Shown here piece after piece: positions 1 to 5,589 of a stretch of DNA of 5,810 nt. The notes under the pieces are model-generated. The model searched no databases. It was not told the origin of the DNA and was given only the letters and a program-made list of their open reading frames with translations. Positions within the stretch are counted from its first letter, which is position 1; each line of letters begins with the position of its first letter. The stretch lies in the NCBI GenBank assembly GCA_964354345.1, contig CAYGZL010000178.1:1-5810 (forward strand). The letters are read 5' to 3'. The position numbers and the translations under genes are program-made. This DNA is from CAYGZL01 sp964354345 (GTDB lineage Bacteria; Chloroflexota; Anaerolineae; Anaerolineales; UBA4823).

Positions 1-137
1 TGCGAGCTATCAAAGGCGAAAAATCCGCCAAATGTCACATAACGCCCGGCAAAGAAACCTGCAGCGCAAGCGCCTGTCAACAGGATCGTAGCGATGAAAA
101 CAATGCTGATGACCAGGATAACACGGTTCGATTTCAT
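1..137 (-). CDS. N-terminal fragment of a membrane-anchored or exported protein (runs off left edge)
   Basis: An open frame starts with ATG at 137 on the minus strand and stays open for 45 codons to the window edge; the C-terminal part is outside. It begins MKSNRV and continues with a hydrophobic stretch at about residues 6-30, then F-F-A-G-R-Y and an aromatic/glycine segment. That is a signal-anchor or signal peptide. A Cys at residue 24 follows L-L-T-G-A, which resembles a lipobox but has Thr at -3, so a lipoprotein is possible but not clear. The start is supported by GGGAG at 150-146, 8 nt upstream. Similar short N-terminal anchors with a G-F-F-x-G-R pattern occur on S41 C-terminal processing peptidases, but nothing catalytic is visible, so that is only a guess. 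The gene follows the CoA-transferase after 125 nt, and no clear terminator separates them. Confidence 0.65.
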   Translation of the reverse strand, partial: MKSNRVILVISIVFIATILLTGACAAGFFAGRYVTFGGFFAFDSS

Positions 138-145
138 ACGAATGA

Positions 146-150
146 CTCCC
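146..150 (-). promoter_or_regulatory. Ribosome binding site of the left-edge gene
   Basis: The minus strand reads GGGAG here, 8 nt before the ATG at 137. It supports that start for the partial gene, which otherwise has only a hydrophobic N-terminus as evidence of coding. Confidence 0.6.
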
Positions 151-262
151 AATTCATCTTTTCCACAGTGGTAAAGATATCACACGATCGTTAGAAATTT
201 ATAAATGTTGGGGCAAAAATGATAGAAACAAGCTTAAGATCACCTTATGACTGCCCTGGATG

Positions 263-1075
263 TCACGCCAACCATCTATCCAGATAAGCCTGAAAGGAAG
301 TTGGGTCGCTAACACTTTCGGTGTAGGCCAACAAGGCTTCCCCGTCCAGGGGGTAATAAGGATGGCACGAAGATGGGCGTGCTCCACCCGGCGCAACCAC
401 GAAAGCGGAGATAAGCGGTGCAACCAGGTCTGCCTTCGCCAGGGGTGGGACGAGTTCTTCGGCCGTCACGATCGTTGTTCCCGCGGTCAAGACCAACTCC
501 TCATCCACGGCACGGTTGCCGCCGATCACCGCATTACCGTCAGTGTCCACCTGCAAAGCATGGATCACCGCCACATCGGGTCGAATGGCCGGGAAGGCCA
601 TCAACTCCTCGCCCGAGTAGGGATCCACAACGGTGCACACATCGGGCCGCAGGCGGGGTAAATCCGTCCCCAGCCAGGCGCGACCTGGCATAAAGCCCAC
701 CCCGGCCATCTGGGCGCGCAGACCGAATGCCAGACTCGCTTCGGTCTCTTCCAGGATTTCGATCTCACCCCGGCTGGCATAATAGCTAAACATCGGCGCC
801 AGGCCGAATATTTCGAGACCAAAGTAACAGGAGCGCACACGGCGCACCATCCCCGCCCCCACCAACAGGTCGCTTTCCAAGCCAGCGGTGAACGCCAGCA
901 AAGTCAGATCGCGCGGCTCGCCAGTCTCGCGGAAGCGCTGGATCAATGCCCTGACAAAGGCCAGCGGTCGCCGATACAGGGTCATCCCGCCCAGCGCCAG
1001 GGTAACGCCGCCCGGCACCAGGGCTGCGGCTTGCTGGATTGATCGGCGCTTATCAGGTCCGACTTGTTTGGTCAT
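263..1075 (-). CDS. Family I CoA-transferase, alpha (A) subunit, GctA-like
   Basis: This 270-residue protein resembles the A subunit of family I CoA-transferases (glutaconate CoA-transferase A type, Pfam CoA_trans). These enzymes move CoA between an acyl-CoA and a free acid in the cytoplasm, working as A/B heteromers. Seen: an N-terminal G-G-V-T-L-A-L-G-G-M nucleotide-fold segment (22-31), a G-A-G-M-V-R-R-V segment (73-80), D-P-Y-S-G-E-E (151-157), P-D-V-A-V-I-H-A (166-173, as in GctA P-Q-V-D-V-A-I-I-H-A), and V-A-P-G-G-A-R-P-S-S-C (227-237), which matches the GctA V-A-P-Y-G-A-H-P-S-Q-C block. It is shorter than GctA (about 320). The catalytic glutamate of this family lies in the B subunit, which is not in the window; the next gene downstream is unrelated. 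The start overlaps the stop of the upstream small gene in an ATGA, with GGAG 5 nt before it, so translation is probably coupled. Substrate unknown. Confidence 0.85.
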   Translation of the reverse strand: MTKQVGPDKRRSIQQAAALVPGGVTLALGGMTLYRRPLAFVRALIQRFRETGEPRDLTLLAFTAGLESDLLVGAGMVRRVRSCYFGLEIFGLAPMFSYYASRGEIEILEETEASLAFGLRAQMAGVGFMPGRAWLGTDLPRLRPDVCTVVDPYSGEELMAFPAIRPDVAVIHALQVDTDGNAVIGGNRAVDEELVLTAGTTIVTAEELVPPLAKADLVAPLISAFVVAPGGARPSSCHPYYPLDGEALLAYTESVSDPTSFQAYLDRWLA

Positions 1076-1332
1076 TTGGGCTCCACTTTCTCGTCCTCCG
1101 GCGCTCCGTCCTGCTCAGGTTTCTGAGGCAGGTTCGCCACCCTTTGAGACAGCTCACGCAGCGAGGCATCTTCGGACTGCCAGGGATCGCGGGCGCGCTG
1201 GGCAGCCCGTCGTAACAGCTCAATCTGGCCAACCGTGTTTTTCCCTTTGACCATCACATAAATCGCGGCGTTAATTCCGACCACCACGATCAGCGTCAGG
1301 CAGATAACCAAAATGGCGCGACCAGTGTCCAT
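1072..1332 (-). CDS. Small single-pass membrane protein, unknown function
   Basis: I do not recognise this 86-residue protein. It begins M-D-T-G-R and has one strong hydrophobic segment at about residues 6-28, followed by basic K-G-K-N, a likely amphipathic or coiled helix rich in Arg, Glu and Gln (about 34-63), and a Pro/Glu/Lys-rich tail ending E-P-K. The topology is probably N-out with a cytoplasmic C-terminal helix (positive-inside rule), which is inference. I choose ATG 1332 over the upstream in-frame ATG 1347, because GGAGGG at 1345-1340 sits 7 nt before ATG 1332 and overlaps the other ATG. With this start it lies 2 nt after the HAD gene stop. Its stop overlaps the CoA-transferase start by 4 nt. 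The packing shows it is a real middle gene of a three-gene operon. Confidence 0.8.
   Translation of the reverse strand: MDTGRAILVICLTLIVVVGINAAIYVMVKGKNTVGQIELLRRAAQRARDPWQSEDASLRELSQRVANLPQKPEQDGAPEDEKVEPK
1076..1084 (-). promoter_or_regulatory. Ribosome binding site for the CoA-transferase gene
   Basis: The minus strand reads GGAG at 1084-1081, 5 nt before ATG 1075. It lies inside the 3' end of the small membrane protein gene, consistent with coupled translation across the ATGA overlap. Confidence 0.6.
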
Positions 1333-1334
1333 GG

Positions 1335-1982
1335 CTAGTCCCTCCATAATTCGGGCATCACCAGCGGTAAAGACAGCAAGCTGGGGATGGAATGCACCGC
1401 GGCGAGATGACCATCGAGCTCGGGGTTGACCAGCACCGTGGTAAAACCCATCTCGCGTGCCGGAACCAGGTTAACCGGCGCATCGTCCAGCAGCACACAA
1501 TCCGCTGGATCTGATACGCCAGCCATCGCCATGGCAACCTGGTAAGCCACCGGCTGAGGTTTACAGACAAACTGCAAGGCGCGGATATCAATTATGCCGG
1601 TGAAACAACCTTCACATTCCAAAGCTGCCAGGACGCGCCGGGTATGATGACTGTCAGCATTGGTAAAAATCCAACGGGATTGAGGCAACGAGAGCAGCAA
1701 GGCACGCAGGGATGGGTTGGGCTGGAGGTAACGATTCAACGGTAAGTCATGCACGTAAGCCAGGTAATCATCGGGATCGACCTGAAAATGGGTTTGCAGG
1801 CCGCGCAAAGTCGTGCCGTACTTTTCGTAATACTGCTTCCGTAAGACTGGCACCTGCTCCGCTGGGATTCCCAGGCGCTCTTCCATAAAGCGCCCAATCC
1901 GTTCCCGAATGTCCGGCCATAAGCCACTGCTGTGCGGATAGAGCGTCTCGTCCAGGTCGAAAAACAAGGTTGTGTATTGCAC
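1335..1982 (-). CDS. HAD-superfamily hydrolase, pyrimidine 5'-nucleotidase (SDT1-like)
   Basis: This 215-residue cytoplasmic phosphatase has all four HAD motifs. Motif I is F-F-D-L-D-E-T-L-Y (7-15), with nucleophile D9 and acid/base D11. Motif II is F-T-N-A-D (106-110, T107). Motif III is K141 in C-K-P-Q-P. Motif IV is L-L-D-D-A-P-V-N (164-171, D166/D167). The helical cap lies between motifs I and II (about 16-100). The D-L-D-E-T-L-Y-P start and F-T-N-A motif are typical of the SDT1/PHM8 pyrimidine 5'-nucleotidase group, which removes phosphate from UMP/CMP-like nucleotides; the real substrate cannot be read from sequence. The start is GTG at 1982, with no Shine-Dalgarno but a perfect TATAAT ending 6 nt before it, so a leaderless mRNA is likely. 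It heads the operon with the small membrane protein and the CoA-transferase, and is divergent from mutL with 51 nt between start codons. Confidence 0.88.
   Translation of the reverse strand: MQYTTLFFDLDETLYPHSSGLWPDIRERIGRFMEERLGIPAEQVPVLRKQYYEKYGTTLRGLQTHFQVDPDDYLAYVHDLPLNRYLQPNPSLRALLLSLPQSRWIFTNADSHHTRRVLAALECEGCFTGIIDIRALQFVCKPQPVAYQVAMAMAGVSDPADCVLLDDAPVNLVPAREMGFTTVLVNPELDGHLAAVHSIPSLLSLPLVMPELWRD
1340..1345 (-). promoter_or_regulatory. Strong ribosome binding site deciding the start of the small membrane protein
   Basis: GGAGGG on the minus strand, inside the last codons of the HAD gene, is spaced 7 nt from ATG 1332. It makes the start five codons upstream (1347) unlikely, since that ATG overlaps the Shine-Dalgarno itself. 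Confidence 0.7.
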
Positions 1983-1988
1983 GGCACT

Positions 1989-1994
1989 ATTATA
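1989..1994 (-). promoter_or_regulatory. -10 box of the HAD operon, predicted leaderless
   Basis: The minus strand reads TATAAT at 1994-1989, a perfect consensus, 6 nt before GTG 1982. A start site 7 nt after the box falls on the G of GTG. The best -35 at 17-nt spacing is CGTACA (2017-2012), only 3 of 6 matches. Confidence 0.65.
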
Positions 1995-2020
1995 CAGGTG
2001 AACAGATGAAATGTACGGGT

Positions 2021-2026
2021 TATAAT
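2021..2026 (+). promoter_or_regulatory. -10 box of the mutL operon, predicted leaderless
   Basis: Perfect TATAAT, 7 nt before GTG 2034; the intervening TATCCCC has no Shine-Dalgarno. TGAACA at 1999-2004 (16-nt spacing, 4 of 6 matches) is a possible -35. It lies between the two divergent -10 boxes, so this promoter and the HAD promoter interleave. Confidence 0.65.
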
Positions 2027-2033
2027 TATCCCC

Positions 2034-3773
2034 GTGTCAATTCACCTGCTTCCCCCTGAAGTAGCTTCCCAGATCGCGGCTGGCGAAGTCGTCGAACGCC
2101 CGGCATCGGTAGTCAAGGAGCTGCTCGAAAATGCCTTAGATGCAGGCGCCAACGTCATCCGCATCCTGGTAGAGAGCGCCGGACAACGCCTGATCGAGGT
2201 CTCTGATGATGGCTGCGGCATCCCCGCCGTCGAACTGGCCCTGGCTGTGGAGCGCCATGCCACAAGCAAGCTTAGCCGGGCTGATGACCTGTTCCACATC
2301 CAGACCCTCGGCTTTCGCGGCGAGGCGTTGGCGTCGATCAGCTCAGTGTCACGCCTGACGATCACCACCCGCGCGGCTGCATCGGAGGTGGGGGCGCGCT
2401 TACAGGTAGAAGGCGGTCGCGCCCAACCAGTCCAGCCGGTCGGCGCGCCGGTCGGCACCACCGCGCGCGTCGAAAACTTGTTTTACAATGTCCCGGCCCG
2501 ACTGAAATTCCTCAAGCACCCCACCACCGAACGCAACCTGATTGACTCGCTGGTGACGCGCTATGCCCTGGCATATCCGAAAGTGCGTTTCTCCCTGCAA
2601 CAGGAGGGTCGTGCCAGCCTGCAAACCAGCGGGAATGGCAACCGGCGTGAGGTGCTGGCCGCGTTGTATGGCGTTGAAACGGCCAGGCAAATGCTCGAAG
2701 TCCTGGCGGAAGGGGATGACCTGCATACACAGGGTTTTATCAGCCCTACCTCACTCACCCGCTCCAACCGGCGGGAGATTACTTTCTTTGTCAACGGCCG
2801 GCCAGTGCAAGACATCAGCCTGACGACTGCCCTGATGCGGGCTTATCACACCCTGCTGATGGTCGGACGCTACCCTGTGGCGATCTTATTCCTGGAGTTA
2901 CCGCTGGAATCCGTGGACGTCAATGTCCATCCCACCAAGGCTGAGGTGCGGTTCCGTGATCCTGACCGGGTGTTCAGTGGCGTACAGCGCGCCGTGCGGC
3001 GCGCCTTACTGGCCTACACCCCGGTGCCGGGCCTGGGCGGCGAGGCGGAGGGTCAGTTGCGTTGGACGCCCGGAAGAAGCGATCAAGCGGCAGAGGATAG
3101 CCTTCAGATGACAGGGGTTAGCAGTCAGCCATCCGCGCTCGGCGGTCAACCGTCAGAACTCACCGGTCAGGCAGCCTCAGCACGGCGTGTACCCATCCTG
3201 CGCCTGGTAGGACAGATCGCGGCTGCTTACCTGGTCGCTGAAGGACCGGACGGGCTTTATTTGATTGACCAGCACGCCGCCCACGAGCGGGTGTTATTCG
3301 AAAAGCTGATGGCCACCCACGGAAACACTCCACCTCCCGCGCAGACCTTACTCCAACCAGCCGTGGTTGAGCTGGCGCCCGGCGCTGCCCGCCTGCTCAT
3401 CGCCCAGCTCCCTCTGTTGCAACACCTGGGCTTTCAGGTCGAGTCCTTTGGAGCGCAAGCCTTTTTAGTACGGGCAATCCCGGCGGTGCTGAGCGGTAGC
3501 AGCCCCGCGGTGGCGCTGCACGCCCTGGTAGAAGATTTCGAAGAAGATGAAACGCCGCTCCAGGCGGAGACAGAAGCGCGCCTGACTGCCCGGATTTGTA
3601 AACGAGCCGCCGTCAAAGCCGGACAAATCCTTTCGGTGGAAGAGCAGCGCGCTCTGCTCAACGATCTCGAAGCCTGCCAATCCCCGCGCACCTGCCCGCA
3701 TGGCCGGCCGACGATGATTCACCTGTCCGTGGATCTACTTGAACGCCAGTTTGGTCGCCGCGGGCCACGGTAA
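2034..3773 (+). CDS. mutL: DNA mismatch repair endonuclease MutL
   Basis: MutL (579 residues) couples mismatch recognition by MutS to strand incision. The N-terminal GHKL ATPase is intact: L-L-E-N-A-L-D-A-G-A (30-39, E32/N33), S-D-D-G-C-G-I (57-63), R-H-A-T-S-K (74-79), G-F-R-G-E-A-L (93-99), and V-N-V-H-P-T-K-A-E-V (296-305) with the lid Lys at 302. A short linker (about 330-385) precedes the C-terminal dimerisation/nuclease domain. There I see D-Q-H-A-A-H-E-R-V-L-F-E (412-423, the DQHAx2Ex4E metal motif), I-C-K (521-523, the ACR-type motif with Ile first), C-P-H-G-R-P (554-559) and F-G-R (573-575, FxR). Q-T-L-L-Q-P (437-442) fits the QxLxxP sliding-clamp-binding motif. So this is the endonuclease type used by bacteria without MutH. 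The start is GTG, apparently leaderless. No mutS is in the window; the dehydrogenase follows after 8 nt. Confidence 0.97.
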   Translation: MSIHLLPPEVASQIAAGEVVERPASVVKELLENALDAGANVIRILVESAGQRLIEVSDDGCGIPAVELALAVERHATSKLSRADDLFHIQTLGFRGEALASISSVSRLTITTRAAASEVGARLQVEGGRAQPVQPVGAPVGTTARVENLFYNVPARLKFLKHPTTERNLIDSLVTRYALAYPKVRFSLQQEGRASLQTSGNGNRREVLAALYGVETARQMLEVLAEGDDLHTQGFISPTSLTRSNRREITFFVNGRPVQDISLTTALMRAYHTLLMVGRYPVAILFLELPLESVDVNVHPTKAEVRFRDPDRVFSGVQRAVRRALLAYTPVPGLGGEAEGQLRWTPGRSDQAAEDSLQMTGVSSQPSALGGQPSELTGQAASARRVPILRLVGQIAAAYLVAEGPDGLYLIDQHAAHERVLFEKLMATHGNTPPPAQTLLQPAVVELAPGAARLLIAQLPLLQHLGFQVESFGAQAFLVRAIPAVLSGSSPAVALHALVEDFEEDETPLQAETEARLTARICKRAAVKAGQILSVEEQRALLNDLEACQSPRTCPHGRPTMIHLSVDLLERQFGRRGPR

Positions 3774-3777
3774 GGTG
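3772..3777 (+). promoter_or_regulatory. Ribosome binding site for the dehydrogenase gene
   Basis: AAGGTG starts inside the mutL TAA stop codon and ends 4 nt before ATG 3782. The overlap with the stop codon suggests that ribosomes finishing mutL help start the next gene. Confidence 0.5.
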
Positions 3778-3781
3778 TGAG

Positions 3782-4756
3782 ATGCGTGGACTGTGGTTGG
3801 ATAATCAATCCAAGGATACGTCGCTCCTGGTGCTGCGCGACGACTTGCCCATTCCCGCGCTCCAGGTCGGCGAAGCGCTGATCCGCATGCGCCTGGCCGG
3901 GATCTGCGGCACTGACCTGGAGCTGCTGCGCGGCTATTATCCTTACCGGAATATCCCCGGACACGAATTCACCGGTGAAGTCGTGGAAGCGCCGGACTAT
4001 CCAGAGTGGATCGGCAAGCGGGTGGTGGGAGAGATAAACCTGGTCTGCGGGAGCTGCCGGATGTGTCGCACAGGGAACCCCACCCACTGTGAGCAGCGCC
4101 AGGTTTTGGGGATCCTGGATAAACCGGGCGTCTTTGCTGAATACCTGACCCTACCGCTGGTTAATTTGCATCACGTGCCAGACAATGTCCCGGATGAGGT
4201 GGCCGTTTTCGCCGAACCGCTGGCTGCCGCCCTGGAAATCCAACAGCAGGTTTCGCTCCAACCCGACAGCCGGGTTCTGTTAATAGGCGCCGGACGCCTC
4301 GGCCAACTGATCGCCCAAACGCTTTCCTTAACCGGCTGCGACTTACAGGTAGTCGCCCGCCATCCTCGCCAGCGCACCCTGTTGCGTGCGCGCGGCATTC
4401 CGGTTTTGGATGCCAGCCAGGTAGGCGAACGGTGTTTTGACCTGGTAGTGGAAGCCACCGGTTCGCCCGATGGCTTCTATCTGGCGCGCCGGGCCATCCG
4501 ACCCCGTGGAGTATTGGTGCTGAAGAGCACCTATCCCGGCGACCTGCAGGTCAACTTCTCGTCTATGGTTGTAGATGAACTCACCCTGGTCGGTTCGCGC
4601 TGTGGACCCTTCGCACCCGCCTTGCGGTTAATGGCGACCGGACAGGTAGATCCGCGCGGCTTAATCGAGGCGCGCTATTCCCTGGCGGAAGGGCTGGCAG
4701 CCTTTGCGCATGCCGCCCAGCCAGGGACGTTGAAAATAATCCTCACCAGCACATGA
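3782..4756 (+). CDS. Zinc-dependent medium-chain alcohol dehydrogenase (MDR family)
   Basis: This 324-residue enzyme is a zinc MDR dehydrogenase, expected to oxidise an alcohol or polyol with NAD(P) in the cytoplasm. The catalytic domain shows zinc ligands C42 (G-I-C-G-T-D), H61/E62 (P-G-H-E-F-T-G) and E145 (A-E-P-L-A-A). The structural zinc lobe is intact, with Cys at 89, 92, 95 and 103. The Rossmann fold has G-A-G-R-L-G (169-174). After the second strand comes V-V-A-R-H, with Arg193 where NAD-specific enzymes usually have an acidic residue, so NADP use is possible (inference). It is slightly short for the family (about 340-350). Substrate is unknown; threonine or sorbitol dehydrogenase-like activities are alternatives. 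It sits 8 nt after mutL and is probably cotranscribed, though no functional tie to repair is evident. Confidence 0.88.
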   Translation: MRGLWLDNQSKDTSLLVLRDDLPIPALQVGEALIRMRLAGICGTDLELLRGYYPYRNIPGHEFTGEVVEAPDYPEWIGKRVVGEINLVCGSCRMCRTGNPTHCEQRQVLGILDKPGVFAEYLTLPLVNLHHVPDNVPDEVAVFAEPLAAALEIQQQVSLQPDSRVLLIGAGRLGQLIAQTLSLTGCDLQVVARHPRQRTLLRARGIPVLDASQVGERCFDLVVEATGSPDGFYLARRAIRPRGVLVLKSTYPGDLQVNFSSMVVDELTLVGSRCGPFAPALRLMATGQVDPRGLIEARYSLAEGLAAFAHAAQPGTLKIILTST

Positions 4757-4762
4757 CAGTCC

Positions 4763-5569
4763 TCATTGCTCATCATAGACCGCATCGACCATCAAGGAAA
4801 TGATTTCCACCAGATCCTCATGAAAGACGATGTCGGCGCGCAGGTCAATGTAGGTTTCCGTGCGATTAATTACGATCAAATGGGCGCCATTTTCCAGGGC
4901 GCGCAACGGCAGTCCGGCGACCGGCATCACCTCCAGCGAGGAACCAATCACAATCAGCAGGTCACAGCGCTTACAGGCTTCCTGCGCTTTTAACCAGATC
5001 TTCTTGGGAAGCTGCTCGCCAAACAAAACTGTATCAGGTTTTAGGATCCCGCTGCAGTGCGGGCAGCGGGGCAGCCAGCCGTGCTCCAGAAAAGGTTCCA
5101 GGTGACCCACCGAACTGACCTGGCGATAACAATCAATGCAGGTCAGTGTACCAAAAGAGCCATGCATCTCGAGCACATTCTGCGCGCCAGCGCGCTGGTG
5201 CAAACCGTCAACGTTTTGGGTTACCACGGTTTGTAAATAGCCTGCCTGCTGCAAGCGCGCCAACCCGATATGCCCCGGATTAGGCTGCGCCAGAACTATA
5301 TCCTGGGCAAACGAACGGATGAAATTGAAAAACTTCTCAGGATGGTAACGAAAAGCCGAGAGAGAGGCTACCTCATAGGGGTCATACTTCTGCCATAGAC
5401 CGCTGTTCTCTGAACGAAAGTCTGGAATGCCCGAGGCAGTCGAGATGCCTGCGCCGGTCAGGATCACACCGCGTTTGCTGTTGCGGATCATGTCTGCCGC
5501 GCAAACGATCCCCTGCTGGACACTGCTGTCGGAAAGCACAATCTTCTCACAAGACGGCGGCTCTGTCAT
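4763..5569 (-). CDS. NAD-dependent protein deacylase, sirtuin (Sir2/CobB family)
   Basis: This 268-residue sirtuin removes acyl groups from protein lysines, consuming NAD and releasing nicotinamide and O-acyl-ADP-ribose. Family motifs are complete: G-A-G-I-S-T-A-S-G-I-P-D-F-R (39-52), T-Q-N-V-D-G-L-H (117-124), catalytic H136 in E-M-H-G, zinc Cys 144/147 (C-I-D-C) and 169/172 (C-P-H-C), K-P-D-T-V-L-F-G-E (177-185), G-S-S-L-E-V-M-P-V (209-217) and V-I-N (233-235). The Tyr-x-x-Arg pair that marks desuccinylase-type sirtuins is not seen in the F-F-N-F-I-R segment (80-85). A Sir2Tm-like deacetylase is therefore more likely. About 30 residues precede the core. The start is ATG 5569, with a TATAAT 6 nt upstream and no Shine-Dalgarno, suggesting a leaderless mRNA. 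It is divergent from tilS (20 nt between start codons) and convergent with the dehydrogenase (6 nt between stops). Confidence 0.95.
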   Translation of the reverse strand: MTEPPSCEKIVLSDSSVQQGIVCAADMIRNSKRGVILTGAGISTASGIPDFRSENSGLWQKYDPYEVASLSAFRYHPEKFFNFIRSFAQDIVLAQPNPGHIGLARLQQAGYLQTVVTQNVDGLHQRAGAQNVLEMHGSFGTLTCIDCYRQVSSVGHLEPFLEHGWLPRCPHCSGILKPDTVLFGEQLPKKIWLKAQEACKRCDLLIVIGSSLEVMPVAGLPLRALENGAHLIVINRTETYIDLRADIVFHEDLVEIISLMVDAVYDEQ

Positions 5570-5575
5570 AATCCA

Positions 5576-5581
5576 ATTATA
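5576..5581 (-). promoter_or_regulatory. -10 box of the sirtuin gene, predicted leaderless
   Basis: The minus strand reads TATAAT at 5581-5576, then six bases (TGGATT), then ATG 5569. A start site 7 nt after the box is the A of ATG. No good -35: TTTGTT or TTGTTC at about 5604-5598 matches in only about half the positions. Confidence 0.65.
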
Positions 5582-5583
5582 AT
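5578..5583 (+). promoter_or_regulatory. -10 box of tilS, predicted leaderless, overlapping the sirtuin -10
   Basis: TATAAT at 5578-5583 is followed by AGGTTT and ATG 5590, the same 6-nt spacing as on the sirtuin side. Four of its six bases are shared with the opposite-strand box; together they form the palindrome ATTATAAT (5576-5583). No -35 is visible (CGGCGG at 17-nt spacing). The AGG 3 nt before ATG is too close to be a good Shine-Dalgarno. Confidence 0.55.
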
Positions 5584-5589
5584 AGGTTT

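Noticed and set aside
198..203. TATAAA on the minus strand as a promoter for the left-edge gene
   Set aside because: It lies 60 nt before the start codon with no convincing -35, in an AT-rich palindromic patch. It is possible but not supported.
260..1250. Plus-strand open frames opposite the CoA-transferase and small membrane protein genes
   Set aside because: They encode low-complexity Arg/Pro/His-rich products without recognisable motifs and are antisense shadows of well-supported genes.
1345..1347. Alternative ATG start for the small membrane protein
   Set aside because: This ATG overlaps the GGAGGG sequence that serves ATG 1332 and would overlap the HAD gene by 13 nt.
2018..2033. Near-palindrome GGGTTATAATTATCCCC as an operator
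   Set aside because: The symmetry is broken at two internal positions, and the sequence is explained by the -10 box and its AT-rich surroundings.
2035..2040. TTGACA on the minus strand as the -35 box of the HAD promoter
   Set aside because: It is 40 nt from the TATAAT at 1994-1989, and no good -10 lies 16-18 nt after it. It falls in the first codons of mutL, so it is likely chance.
2042..4458. Minus-strand frames opposite mutL and the dehydrogenase, and plus-strand frames within mutL
   Set aside because: They overlap genes with complete family motifs, have no ribosome binding sites and show Arg/Ser/Cys-rich shadow composition.
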